In this document: positions 11,208 to 22,535 of the stretch, piece by piece | How the letters are laid out: the number at the start of each line of letters is the position of its first letter | Numbering within the stretch: position 1 is the first letter of the stretch | NCBI GenBank assembly: GCA_030063045.1 | Contig: JAQSEB010000091.1 | Coordinates: 1,426,001-1,490,000 of the forward strand | Direction of reading: 5' to 3' | Length of the DNA stretch: 64,000 bases | Source of the DNA: Pratylenchus scribneri | Taxonomy: Eukaryota > Nematoda > Chromadorea > Rhabditida > Pratylenchidae | Program-made: the position numbers and the translations under genes | The notes under the pieces: model-generated | Databases searched by the model: none | What the model was told of the DNA's origin: nothing | The model's input: the letters and a program-made list of their open reading frames with translations, nothing else

Positions 11208-11845
11208 ATGATTGAAAATATTCACAATGACCTTAAAAATACATATTTTAGGCAATCGTCTGTAGTACTTCAGGACATTTTGCTGAGTGATGTTCATGAA
11301 ATTGAACTTTATCAGGTTAAATTACACAATTCTAAATAAATAAATGCATTTTTTTTATAGTTGGGGGAGGAATATGGACCTTTACATTTGAGCAGTGCCA
11401 CATTTCCCGACACACCTTTTCCAGCCAGAGGTGGCCGCATTTTCGGTGAAAATAAGCGTCTATTAATTCCTTTGATCGTGGGAAAACCGAATCACGCATT
11501 CAATGTGTGGTTTTTTGTCGACACCGGCGCACCGGGGACGTTTATCTCAGAGAAAACATTGAAAACAATCCTTGGCCCAAATACTGAAGTTTCTGATGAA
11601 TTTTCCCTTGCCATTCAAGTTTGCTTTTTAATTTCATGAAATTATTAATTTTAAATATTAATATTTAGGACAAAAACATCGAAATTCAATGCAGTATTTC
11701 CTCAGGTCACTTTGAAGACATTAACCTCCTCGGGTCGATTGCAATGGACCAATTGGGAGGACTGTCTTTCATTGTTGACAAGGAGGCAGGAACTTTCGAA
11801 TTAACAACAAAAGGTTTGTCAAAAGAATTTTGCACATTTAAATAA
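11208..11845 (+). CDS. Retropepsin-like aspartic protease with intact DTGA, copy 2
   Basis: Exons 11208-11315, 11361-11618, 11669-11845. The DTGAP loop and INLLGSIAMDQLGG psi-loop are kept. It differs from copy 1 at several residues (PDTPF for PETPF, PLIVG for PLVVG, TFISEK for TFFSEK), and the last exon is clearly more changed (IEIQCSISSGHFEDI against IKIKFGIFSAHFIDI). The changes spare the active site, which suggests that both copies have been functional. Confidence 0.7.
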
Positions 11846-12090
11846 AATGTACCCACAAAATTATTCAATTTAACCAAAATTCCATTCTAAATAATTGAGA
11901 TCATTGAGCACAAAACGGTCAAACCAAATGTTTTTAGAGTTTTGTAGGATTAGGCTAATAAGGCTGGAAACAATAGAGCATGATTTGGAGCCTAATAAAA
12001 TGTATTTTCCAACTCGATTCTTGTGCCCAAATAATTTTATTCCATTATTCACTATTCATTAAAAACCCAAAATCTAAATTATCCAATTTA

Positions 12091-13923
12091 GCAGCAAAAC
12101 CCAACAACAATATTGAGCATTCATCAAATTCGCAAAAAATTTTGGCATTTTCCAATTGGCTTCAATGGCTTCAAAAAACTTCGAATGTCCCGGCGGTCTA
12201 TTCCCATGAATATTGATTTGATTTGGCCATTTCACCAATTTGCGAGGAGATTGGCGACCAGCTGGATTCCGGCCTTCAAGAAGAACCGCGAATTTGCCAT
12301 CTACTCAATTTTATCATTGAATTGTGCGGAAGAATCGACAATGAGCATTGCGGAAGAGAACGAATGGTTGAAATGCTGGTTTGTTTTTATTACTAAAAAT
12401 TAATTTATTAAAAAGCTATCTGTTCGAATGGTCACAAAAATTTGTTTTTTTCGGTTCAAATTCAAATAATAAAACAACATAATTCAAACCGGATACAAGA
12501 ATTTATTTTAGAAATTAGAAATTTAACTGATTTAGAAAGGCTATACATCTTTTTAATTTATTTTATTTAGTTTTTCTAAAGTTTAATTTATCAATAATTC
12601 AATATCTCCTTAATCATTTCTGATCAATGATCACTTAAGAATGTAGACCTTGAGTTTTTCTCTTATGATTTTATCAAAAAAATTAAATTATAAATGACAA
12701 TAAATTTTATTTCTCCACATTTTTTAGACCCCACTCAAACACCTGCTTCGCTGTTCGGCGAAACCAATGAGCCAGCAGACCCGAAGAATGGCACAAAAGG
12801 CATTCACCACACTGTTGGGCAAATTTGAACCGACTTCACAATTTTTGTTGATTTCTCGACTTTTTCAGGTTATTTTAATATTTTAGAGTCAAAATTTAAT
12901 TTTTAATATTTTCCAATAGTTGGTTTATGCACGTGAAATCCAACTCTCCGAGGAGATTTTTGAGCCCCAAGTGCTGGCATTTCTCATTGACATTTACCGG
13001 CAAAAATGTTTTGGAAATAGCAGCGCTGAATGCAAACAACTTTTTCGATCTCAATTGGCCAAATTCTATGCACAATTGTCCGAAATTGTTTACGAAGGTT
13101 TTATTTTTTAATTTATGAATTAAATAGCACTAATAAAATGGAAAATTCCAACCAAATTTAAAGTCCATTTATAGAAATTTAGAAGAATTCCGCTGTTTTC
13201 ATTGTACTTAAATCATTTTAGAAAGTAAATTTTTCGAGGTCACAAAAATCATAAAAACAAAATAAGTTGATTTTTGATTCTTTTTTTTTGTAAAATTTTA
13301 CTCAAAAAGTGCCAAAATAGATTTTAAATACAACAAAAAATTACATTAAAAATACGTATAAATGTCCAAAAATATTTTTAAGTCTAATACCTACAAAAAA
13401 TAGGTCGTCAAAATCAAAACATAAAAATCCGCTCTCTATTTATCACCAAAGATCACAATTAAAGAAACTGTTTAAAATTTTGATCTAAATTTTCGAAAAC
13501 TTATTCAAATTGGGTCATTCAACTGAAAATTCAAACCAATAAAATATAAAGTAATCTCAAAAAAATAAATTTCTCTCAAATTTCACAGATCCACTGATTG
13601 CTGTGAACTTCTATTCCGCTGTTTTGTTGCTGATCAGTGCCCAAGCACTCAACCGCACCCGCATTTCCCTCCTCAAGGACATTGGCCAATCGATTGTTGA
13701 CAAATTTCGTGTCCAACTCCGGGATTGGATGGAATTGCTGCGAATTCGGCGAGCAGATGGCAAAAATGAGTGCACACATCAAAGTGGAAGTGAACAATCG
13801 ACGATGTTCGACGAATTGATGGACCGGCGGAGGCAACAAACCGAGGATGAGGCCTTGCGTCTTTCAATGTTCTCACTTCAATTGGATGAAGCCCAACGAC
13901 GAATGGACATTGCGTTTGAATGA
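12091..13923 (+). pseudogene. Unrecognised helical protein, copy 2 (broken)
   Basis: Copy of the gene at 7598-9347. A deletion removes the start codon (sequence jumps from ATCCAATT to TAGCAGCAAAACCC), and the Trp codon after HEY is TGA (12214-12216) where copy 1 has TGG. Later exons (12920-13097, 13589-13923) are unchanged and would still be open. An internal start would lose at least the first 50 residues, so it is most likely a pseudogene. Confidence 0.85.
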
Positions 13924-14108
13924 AGAACGAGGGGAATGAATAAATTATTACGTCAAATAATTTTAATTTTTTCACAAAATTGAATAAATATTTTAATTCT
14001 AAATTTATCATTTTTAATATATTTTTATTGTTATTTTACAAATATATTTATCAATTAAATTGCATTTAATGATTTAAATTAATTCATTTTAAATTTATAG
14101 AAATAGGA

Positions 14109-16623
14109 ATGTTGCTCAATTCGGCATTGAAAAGATGCGTCGCCTCCTCAAAACATTTGCCAATGGCCAGTGCAATTTTGCAGCAACGTTTTCAGACGGG
14201 CGGATTCCAAGCACCGGGCACAGAAAAAGAGGCCCAATTGACCAAAGAGAAAACATGTAAGTGAAAATGGAAGTTTTAAAGCCAATTTTCATATTTGATT
14301 TAATTCCGTAAATAATTTGTCATTTTTAGCCACAAAATATGTGATTGACGAAAAGAAGCGGGACAGACTAGGAAAATTCGGACTGTATGTGGCCAAATGC
14401 TTGCCAAAATATGTGCAACAAATTCAGGTTTGCGGATAACATTGCCTAAATTTATTTAATTAAAATCCAATAAAAGATTTAAAAATAAGAATTTGTAAAA
14501 AAAATTATTGGTTCCTAGCAGGAATCGAACCTGCGTCTGTTAGAGACTGGAAAAGTACTTTAAACCACTAGGCTAAATTTGCACTGTGTCAGCTGGTATT
14601 TAGAATTAACCCTAAATTTATCCAAAATAAATAAAAAAATAAATTGGTATGTATCCGTCAGCAGATTTAAATAAAATTCCCTTAAGTTGTCCCCAAAATC
14701 TTCTAAAATCATGTTTTTCATCATTTTTCACTCTAAGATGAATAATAGAATAAAAAGCAAAAAAAAAATACTCAAAGCTGCCCACAGATAATCAGTAAGT
14801 ACCAATTAAACTCCAAAAAAAGAATTATAAACAAACATTTGAAAGGAAAAAAATTATTGGTTCCTAGCGGGAATCGAACCTGCGACTAAAAAGCCAGAAA
14901 AAGTGAGACTTTAACCCACTAGGCCTCGCAGACTTAATCGGGAAATTAGAATAATCCATAAATTCATTCAAAAATGTAAATAAAAATAAATTTTCAACTA
15001 AAATTGCCAATAATTTTCTAGTTTGCGGGCGGCGACGAATTGGAAGTGTTGATCCATCCCAGCGGTGTTATTCCTACAATGGCATTTCTCAAGGTTTTTT
15101 TACACACAAAATTTGAAAATATTCCAATTATTTTCATAAAGGGTCATCATCCGGCCCAATTCACCAATTTGATATTCATTTGCGGCGTCGATGTGCCAAC
15201 TCGTAAAAATCGCTTCGAGGTAGTCTATGCGCTTCTCTCGCTTCGCTACAATGCACGGATTCGGGTTCGAACATACACCGATGAGGTTTGTGGTCATCGA
15301 TTATTTTTGTTAAGAGGGGAAATAAAACTAAATTGATCATTTTTGAGGGGCTGGAATGTAACATTAGCCTTTTTAAGACCTTATTTTATTGGACCAAATA
15401 CAATATTGCATCTAGAATATAAAATAGAATGTATTAAAAAATAACTTCCTCTGGGCGGATTCGAACCCGAGACCAAAATTTTTGGTCCCACTTTAGATCG
15501 AAAATTACAAAAAAGATTTTTTAGGTAAAATTTACTTTATAAACACTAGTCAACCTAAACCTAGCCCTAATAGAGAATATTTTTGATAAAAATCATATCC
15601 CAAAAAATGCTAGTTTAGCCGGCTGGGAAAATCGTCGATTAATTTATGTGTTTTTTAGGTCAATCCAATCGATTCAATTACGCCAATTTTTGCCGGTGCC
15701 GATTGGTATGAGCGCGAAATCTACGACATGGTAATGGCCCCGTAAATTATTTTGTTTATTAATTTTTTTTAAATTAGTACGGTGTATGGTTCAACAATCA
15801 CCCGGACTTGCGGCGCATTCTTACGGACTATGGCTTTGAAGGGCATCCACAGAGGAAAGATTTCCCGCTGACTGGCTATCAAGAGGTTACTTATTTGAAT
15901 GGAAAAATTAAAATATCGAGCTAATTGCTCAAATAGGTTATTAATTCCGGAAGGAGGTCTCGGCCAATTCGGTCACAGCGACTTTGTTGAGCCATAGACA
16001 TAACTCACCGGCCAAATAGCCGATTTAAATTAGCTAAAGTGCATTTAATAGCCCTAAATGTTGGCTATCCGTTGGTTTATTGATCATCGGAAATTGTAAA
16101 GTTTCGGCCAAGATATGGCCAGGAATACAAAAACCAAAGCGATTTTTTTAAGTTTTTAACCATATCGTAACCAAAACTGCACTTTTGGATAATCAATATA
16201 CCAATGGATTGCCACTAATTAGGGCTATTAAATGCACTTTAGCTAATTAAATTGGTTAATTGGCTGGTGAGTTACGGCTATGGGGCTCGTCAAAATCGCT
16301 TAATGAGACCGATGCCGAAGTGGCGAGACCGAAATGACTTTAACCATGTTAAATAAAATTGGGTCGTTCAACCAAAATTCATTCCAATCATTCAATATTA
16401 CTAAATATTTAATCATTTTCAGTTACGTTGGGACCCGGAATTGATGCATGTGGTGTACGAACCGACGGAAATGGCCCAAGAATTCCGAAAATTCGACTTA
16501 AACACACCTTGGGAAATATTCCCCGCCTTTCGGGATGCCTCAATCACAGCCGGCTACAATGTAATTCATAAAGCGGAGGCAGCGGCGACGGATCAACCAA
16601 AAAAGGAGGAGGAAAAGAAATAA
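14109..16623 (+). CDS. NDUFS3: NADH dehydrogenase iron-sulfur protein 3, complex I 30-kDa subunit
   Basis: Seven exons (14109-14256, 14330-14427, 15022-15093, 15142-15285, 15659-15730, 15778-15885, 16423-16623) give 280 aa. It is a core subunit of the matrix arm of complex I (orthologous to NuoC). A basic presequence of about 35 residues is followed by the family blocks [102 protein letters not shown] and the C-terminal [16 protein letters not shown] and [14 protein letters not shown] are the signature of the family. The tail KKEEEKK is longer and more charged than usual. The introns hold three tRNA-like inserts and a fold-back element. Confidence 0.97.
14497..14588 (-). repeat. tRNA-derived insert, NDUFS3 intron 2 (first)
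   Basis: Minus strand: A box TTAGCCTAGTGG, T arm GCAGG-TTCGATT-CCTGC with a perfect 5-bp stem, then CAATAATTTTTTTT. The acceptor ends do not pair. Confidence 0.7.
14847..14934 (-). repeat. tRNA-derived insert, NDUFS3 intron 2 (second)
   Basis: Minus strand: A box like CCTAGTGGGTTAAAG, T arm GCAGGTTCGATTCCCGC, then CTAGGAACCAATAATTTTTT. It shares CTAGGAACCAATAATT with the insert 350 bp upstream, so these two are close relatives. Confidence 0.7.
15435..15500 (-). repeat. tRNA-derived insert, NDUFS3 intron 4 (3' part)
   Basis: Minus strand: GGTCTCGGGTTCGAATCC (B box, T arm) then GCCCAGAGGAAGTTATTTTTT. No A box is found, so it is truncated or strongly decayed. Confidence 0.5.
15956..16330. mobile_element. 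Palindromic (fold-back) element in NDUFS3 intron 6
   Basis: The whole 375 bp is an imperfect palindrome. Ends GGTCTCGGCCAATTCGG and CCGAAGTGGCGAGACC pair, and so do the inner blocks TAGCTAAAGTGCATTTAATA and TATTAAATGCACTTTAGCTA. A related element lies at 34672-35045. No coding sequence. Confidence 0.85.
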
Positions 16624-16846
16624 ATTGATGGAATTTAATGATTGAATTTGTGCATAAAATTTATGTTTTTTTTTTAAATTTCTTTTCTTTTATCTTTGAT
16701 TGAATAAATCTTTGACTAGGAATTTTCCAATTAATTCTTCTACCCATATTAAAAAGATTAGTAAAGCTTTTTATTTTAAAATTAGACAAAAAGATAAATA
16801 AGCAAATTACAAATATGAATATAATCTCAAATTATCATCAATTCAT
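16624..16846. other. Convergent 3' spacer
   Basis: AT-rich 223 bp between the convergent ends of NDUFS3 and HSBP1. Apart from AATAAA (16704-16709) on the plus strand nothing is seen. Confidence 0.4.
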
Positions 16847-17214
16847 TCATTTCGTCCCGGGGCTCTCTTTATCCAATGCCGATTGTTGTTGGTCAGGTTG
16901 AATTCCGGCATCCTCCATCAAGTCCATGATGTTCTTCTCCAGCGAATCAACCCGACTGGCCATATCATCGATGCGGCTAAGAATTTGGTCGGACGTTTGT
17001 TGGAAACGCTCCCTGGTCTCTTGGAGCACCCTCTCGATCTTTAATGATGGATTGATTATTAAAATTTGGTAAAATATTTAAAAACCGATTGTTGGATGTC
17101 GGCAAGGGCACTGTTTGATTCAACCGTCGTCGCCGCTGTCAAATCTCGGCTGGTTTCATCATTGTCAGCTTGTTGTTCAAAGTTGGATGAATTTGAAGCA
17201 ATGCGGTCGCCCAT
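16847..17214 (-). CDS. HSBP1: Heat shock factor-binding protein 1
   Basis: Two exons on the minus strand (17214-17086, 17038-16847) give 106 aa. The core QQSIERVLQETRERFQQTSD, then ILSRIDDMASRVDSLEKNIMDLM, is the HSBP1 coiled coil (human: [32 protein letters not shown]). HSBP1 forms a coiled-coil trimer or hexamer and restrains HSF1 in the nucleus. The C. elegans counterpart is HSB-1. The N-terminal 38 residues (MGDRIASNSSNFEQQ onward) are longer than in mammals and low in complexity. Confidence 0.95.
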
Positions 17215-17689
17215 TATTTTTAATTTGATTTATTTAAGTTTATCTCTGAAAATTGAAAATGTCGGGTTTTTATTTGGTGAAAATGCAAATATTTTAATAA
17301 AAATATAATGAAAAACAATGCAATCTATATTTTGGGTTGTAAGGTTCACTAACATCTTAAAATTTATCAATTCAATCAGCAGCTGAATCCGATTCAATCC
17401 TAAATCCCAAAACTCAACCCAATAAAATGTAAAAACAAAAAGCATCAGCTCAGCTCTTCTCTTTCTTCATTCGTTCTCTCTTACTCATTGCCTATTCGTC
17501 TTTTTCTCTACCAACAATGTCTAATACTTATTTTGGAAAGCAACAAATTTTAATTTATAAAAAATCAGTAAATTCCCCTTTCTGCCTATCATTACTGTAT
17601 CGATACGGTAGGTGAAGAATCGTGGGAGCTTAATCTCGCATTCTCGCTGGATTGGAGTAATAATTATAGCCATTGTTCATTTGTAAAAC

Positions 17690-17925
17690 AGAAAAGTAAA
17701 GTCGATGCTTTAGCATATCCGCCGAAATAGGTTTACAGCCGTTGACAAAGCCTCTCTGGCAAAAATGAAGCAAATTTGGCCAAATCCATGTCCTCATCCT
17801 CATTCTTCGTTCCATTGTACACATTGTTCCAGCTTCATCTCATCATCGTCACATTCCGAATTCTCCGATAAATATCCATCAAATTGTTCTCAGAAATCTT
17901 TCCTTTTCCCCAAATGATGGATATT
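17690..17925. repeat. Dispersed duplicated segment, copy A
   Basis: About 235 bp similar to 21415-21625, with shared blocks TTGACAAAGCCTCT / TTGATAAAGCCTCT, CCATTGT, CATCATC, CGATAAATATCCATC / CGATAAAAATCCATC and CAAATGATG at the end. Each copy lies just upstream of a + strand gene start. Confidence 0.6.
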
Positions 17926-18025
17926 GCCCAATTCCCACTGCCCAGCAATTACATATTCCCTCACTTTTGTATTTGTATTTAGCCGAAATTCTCATTATAC
18001 ACTATAAAATAAACAAAATTCTAAA

Positions 18026-19000
18026 ATGGAAACCACTGCCGATGCCAATTCGAACAATCATCAAACAGCTTCACCAATAGATGTGACAGATGGAAAGGAC
18101 GGCGTCGTGTTGAAAACCATTCTAAAGTGAGTAAATCCTTCACAGCATTTTCTAATCAGTAACTCCTCAGGACCGGAATTGAACCAGACATTCATCCAGC
18201 GAAAGGCGACCCTGTATTTGTTCATTGCAGCGGTGTTTTGAAGGACAGGAGTGAAAATTTTGGACAAAGGCGGTCAACCAGAAGGTTAGAGTTGTTGGAA
18301 GTGAAATCAAAAATTTAATTACTTAAGAGTTATCATCGCCGCTTATCATTGTGGTCGCTCATGAGATTGAAGGATGGCCGCACTTTATCCCTGGAATTAG
18401 TCAATGTTTTATTGGAGCTTATTTGCCGCCAAAGAAAGGACATAACTTATTTAACCTGCGAACAAGTCAATTCTTTCTCAGAACACATGGAACTCCAAGA
18501 GGTACATCAATTTGAAAGGGAAACGTCTACTATTTGCGCCAATTCACTTTATCCAAGATCTTACATTGGCGGTGGTCGATTTCGAAAGAAAAACGCTGAA
18601 ATTATTCGATTCGCATAATCAAAAAGTTTCAAGAAAGATTAAATTAGATGCGACAATTTCCATATTGTAAGTCAATTTCTATTATTTTTCAATTAATACT
18701 AATCTATAAACCAGGATGCTGCTCCAAGAATTGTGGCTAATTCAGAAATTGGAAGAGGATTTTCCTCCCGTCAAAAAATGGCCCAGGAATGTTGAATTAG
18801 AAGACGCCCCTAAACAAAAGAGCGATGATGATTTCGGAGTATTTTGCTCAATGCTGGCCAAAATCATATCAGAAACCAAAAATTTCCTCAGGACTATTGA
18901 TTTTTCTCAAAAGCATATTCCTTTTGCTAGGCGGCTTATATGCCAGCCAAATTCTATTGGAAAAGTATTTCATGTAATTTTTATTTCCCAGCCATTATGA
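18026..19000 (+). pseudogene. Chimera: FKBP N-terminal part joined to inactive Ulp1/SENP (C48) domain, probably broken
   Basis: Exons 18026-18126 and 18171-18284 encode the first half of an FKBP-type prolyl isomerase (DVTDGKDGVVLKTILKTG, then HPAKGDPVFVHCSGVLKD; family: GVLKVIKREGTG..GDRVFVHYTGWLLDG). The second half of the FKBP fold is absent. From about 18330 the protein instead resembles a SUMO-type cysteine protease: LSLELVNVLLELI (helix 'WLNDEVINFYMNLL'), LLFAPIHFIQDLTLAVVDFE (family: PIHLGVHWCLAVIDF), LKLFDSHNQ (YYDS), and in exon 18715-19000 SDDDFGVFCSMLAKIIS and FSQKHIPFARRLI (SDCGMF, FTQQHMPYFRKRM). The catalytic His and Cys are replaced (Asp-Leu and Phe); the Asp is kept. A frame change is needed near 18480, so it is either a pseudogene or has an intron I cannot place. 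Confidence 0.6.
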
Positions 19001-21611
19001 TATTGTGATATGTATAAATATAATTTTTGTGATATTTGATAAAGAAATAAAACGTGAGCCAATTTGTTGACATTTTATTCAATTTCCGTTAAATTTTAAT
19101 AATAACTTATCTGGGTTACTTTGGTCTTAATTGTCAAAAATTTAGAAAAATTTATTGCCAATGGAATTTATTTTGTAAATTGCAATTTTTGATTTTGCAA
19201 TATTCCATTCAATTCCAAATTAAATACAGCTAAAATAAAAAGTAAAATATTTTTTTTAAAAACAAATCTTTTTAAAAAGCTAGGTTTATAAGTGAAAAAT
19301 GTAAAAGCATCTTTCTAGTATATAATATAACCTTTTTTTCGATTTTTCTTTTTGTATTATATCCCAAAAACTCTAGGTCAGCCATCTTTTTGTTTTTTAT
19401 ATTCAATCTTTGATTTTTTAAAATTTTTGAAATATAATAACTTATATAGATAGGCCATAGGGTATAAATTGGCAATTTTTTCGATTTTTTGGATTATATT
19501 CTCCATCAAAAATTCTAGGACACCCCCATCCTTTAGTTTTTTTTAAATTCCATCATTAAGATCTTTACAAATTTTTGATATGTATTAATATTTTTATATA
19601 TAAATAAAAAATAAATTATTTATTCACATTTTTTTAATTTTAAATAATTTTATAAAAAATATTATTATTTTAAAATAACTTAATATTGTAAAAAAAGTCA
19701 GCAAGAAATTATTAATTTTAAATTTTATTTTTTTTACATACATTCCAGGATGGGTTCCTTAATTTCAAATTCATTTTCATCCAAAAAATTTTGTCCACTT
19801 GGTTTAAGTAAAATAAAATTTTCAATTTCCCATTCAGTAGTCAAATTTAGCCAAATATTCTTTGAAATATTGGCCGCCTTAGCAAAATCTTTGAACTGTA
19901 CAAATTCGCCTTGAATCTTACTGAATTGTATAATTTATTAGATAATATTTTTCAATTTGGTTTCAAAAATTTATTCCTTCGTTAAAAATTTGAAATTGGA
20001 GAAAAAATCGGTTAATTCTTTATTTTTAATTTTTAAATTTTTAAATTCCGGATATTTGATTAATATAAGAAATATTCTTATTATGATTTTTTCTATCTAG
20101 ACAATCAGAATTTAAAATGAATACAAAAATTTAAACAAATTGGTTTATTTCAAATACTGTTCACATTTCTGTCAAAATTAATATCGATCCAAAAATAAAT
20201 GTAAATATGAGCCCAAAATTTTGCTATTTTTTCATTGTTTTAAATTAATTCTTTTATTTTTTACATACGCATTAATATGATCTTTTTCAAAGATGATTTG
20301 ATTTAATTGCGATAAAAGAATTAAGGAAATAGATTTGAACCCATGATCAATAGAAAATTGTGCATAATAATAATTCAAAAATTTACTAATGAAAATACCA
20401 AATAATTGTTAGATTTTTTACTAAAAATATTTTCGATATTATTAAAAAAACTATTCTTTTTTTTTAACCCGAGAAGATATAGAAAAAAATTTGAAAAATC
20501 AATTTAAAAATTGACAAAAATTAATTAAATAGGTAGAATATTTTTAATTTTTTTTGCATCTAAGCTAACCCCGTTTTTGCAATTTATTAATTCTATAATA
20601 CTTTTTAATGTTTATTAAATTCTAATGTGCCTTTTTTGGATATGAGTGAATTCCAAAATTTTTCATAAAAATATCAAAAATTTCAAAATGAAAATGCTTA
20701 AGAATTTTTGGAATTTTTTGATAAAAAATTTTTTCTTAATTTCTTTAACTCCATTTTTGCAATTAATTAATTCTAAAATATTTTTCAGTATTTGCCTAAC
20801 CCTGAGGAATAGACTTGAGCCCAGTAAAAACAATTCAAAAATTTAATAATGAAAATACCAAATAATTGTGAGAATTTTTTGCTAAAAATATTTTCAGCAT
20901 CCATAAATAAAAATATTCATTTTTGACACTATAAAATGTAGAAAAATTTCTGAAAAAATTATTTTAAAAATCGAATAAAATGAATTAAGCTGAAAAATTT
21001 ATGTTAATTAATATTTTTGCATTTAAACTAACCCACTTTTTGCAATTAATTTTTTCTATAATATTTTTTAATATCAGTTCAATCCCACTGAATCATTTTT
21101 TAATATGAGTGCATAACAGAATTTTGCATAAAAATATTTCAAAAATTTCAAAATGAAAATGCTTAAGAATTTTTGGAAATTTTTGATAAAAAATAATTTT
21201 ACGTTTTTTCTTAGCTTTTTTGGCAATTCATTAGTTCGAAAATATTTTTCAGTATTAGTTAAACCCTAGACATATATTTTTGAACCCATAATCAACAGAA
21301 AATTGTGCATTAGAACAATTCAAAAATTTAATAATAAAAAACGGATTTTTTTTGTTAAAAGTCAAATTAAAAATAACCCATTAATTACTCATTTTTAAAG
21401 CACAAATAGATAAAGACAATGCTTTTTATATATGGAGAATAATTCCCAATATAGATTTGTTGTTGTTGATAAAGCCTCTAACAAAAAATGGAGCAAATCC
21501 GTCTAACTCGGTGTCCATATTCTTCCTCCCATTGTTCCGCGTCATCATCCCATTCCGATAAAAATCCATCCAATTATTCTTAAATCTTAATATTTTCATT
21601 CATTTCCTCAA
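19001..21611. other. AT-rich gene-free region
   Basis: 2.6 kb of very AT-rich DNA with no supported gene. The part from about 20100 contains the tandem repeat annotated separately, and the last 200 bp hold the dispersed segment copy B. Confidence 0.6.
20340..21345. repeat. Degenerate ~470-bp tandem repeat
   Basis: The block GAAAATACCAAATAATTGT recurs at about 20391 and 20851. AAAATGAAAATGCTTAAGAA recurs at about 20685 and 21149. ATAGAAAATTGTGCAT recurs at about 20350 and 21295. The spacing is 465-475 bp, which gives two to three old units. Confidence 0.6.
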
Positions 21612-21625
21612 ATGATGAAAATTAT
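21415..21625. repeat. Dispersed duplicated segment, copy B
   Basis: Partner of 17690-17925; it ends at the ATG of the TSP1 gene. Similarity reaches up to CAAATGATG, which in this copy overlaps the start codon. Confidence 0.6.
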
Positions 21626-22366
21626 TACCCATCAATTCCTTTTCCAAATTTTTCCTTTAATTTTTGTGATCATTAATTTGTCAATTTTTGGCCTAAGTCA
21701 AGGCGAAATTCCCTCCCTGGAATCGTCCATTTCTGCCATCCTTTCGTCGGGAAATAATTCAATTGAGGAAATAGGCAATAGAACATTATTTAACAACAAA
21801 CAAAGTTTTGATGAAGAGGCCGACGATTTCGATGGAATCAGAAGCCGTGAATTGGTCACAAATCGAAGACGACATTCTTCCGAAGATGAAGATGATGACT
21901 CGGATGAAATATGGGAAGAATGCAGGGGAAGAGGAGATGAAGAAGATTCCTCATCACAATCTAAAGAGGACCAATTAGGTGAAGACGAAAATATTCAAGC
22001 AAATTTGGAGAGGAAATCCGATGATTCTGCTCAAATAAAATTTTCGGATCGCCACAATTCCCATCGTCGTCGCCATCATCGTTGCCGTTGGCCGGATGGT
22101 GAATGGGGCCCTTGGCGTTGGGTTGGCCAATGCACTGATTTTTGTGGGGGATTTGGTCGCCGATTTCAACTAAGAAAATGCCGTAGAGGACGCCGATGTC
22201 CTTGCAGGTAGATACACAGTGGAAATTTTGACGAAATCTCTCCTTTTTGGATAAAAGGGGCCGAAAATGTCGAGTGCAACGTTGCAATTTGGAGCCATGC
22301 ACTTTCCCAAGGCAAGCTGTTTTTTCGAAGGGCATTTGGTTCTTTGGGGATTTTTTGGGGGTGTAG
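21612..22366 (+). CDS. Small secreted protein with one thrombospondin type 1 domain
   Basis: Two exons (21612-22207, 22258-22366) give 234 aa. The N terminus is hydrophobic (QFLFQIFPLIFVIINLSIFG), a signal peptide. A long acidic, Ser-rich region (about 35-145) follows, then a basic RRRHHR cluster, and from about 157 a TSP1 domain: WGPWRWVGQCTDFCGGFGRR, then RKCRRGRRCPC and CRVQRCNLEPC. The W-x-x-W and six Cys are as in TSP1 repeats, though spacing near the middle Cys pair is short. It is likely extracellular. It lies 3.7 kb upstream of papilin on the same strand but ends in its own stop, so I treat it as a separate gene. Confidence 0.7.
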
Positions 22367-22419
22367 GGATTTAAAATGTTAAAAAATGTAAAAGAATATT
22401 TTATGTATAAAAAGTATTT

Positions 22420-22490
22420 AAAAATAATTTATCACTGTGGAGAATTGAACCATTGACCTTCTTTTTAGGGAAAAAAGGGTCATCAACTAA
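22420..22490 (-). repeat. tRNA-derived insert (decayed)
   Basis: Minus strand: AAGGTCAATGGTTCAATTCT (B-box like) then CCACAGTGATAAATTATTTTT. It lies 50 bp from a better member on the opposite strand. Confidence 0.45.
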
Positions 22491-22535
22491 TTTAATAATA
22501 AACCCTTTTTAATTATTATTTAATAAAAATTTCAT

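Larger units (their letters stand above)
10412..14310. repeat. Tandem segmental duplication, copy 2
   Basis: Second copy of the block. Its left join is to a relic of NDUFS3 intron 1 (AAATAATTTGTCATTTTTAG at 10392-10411), which fixes the right breakpoint of the original event at the end of NDUFS3 intron 1. Confidence 0.9.
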
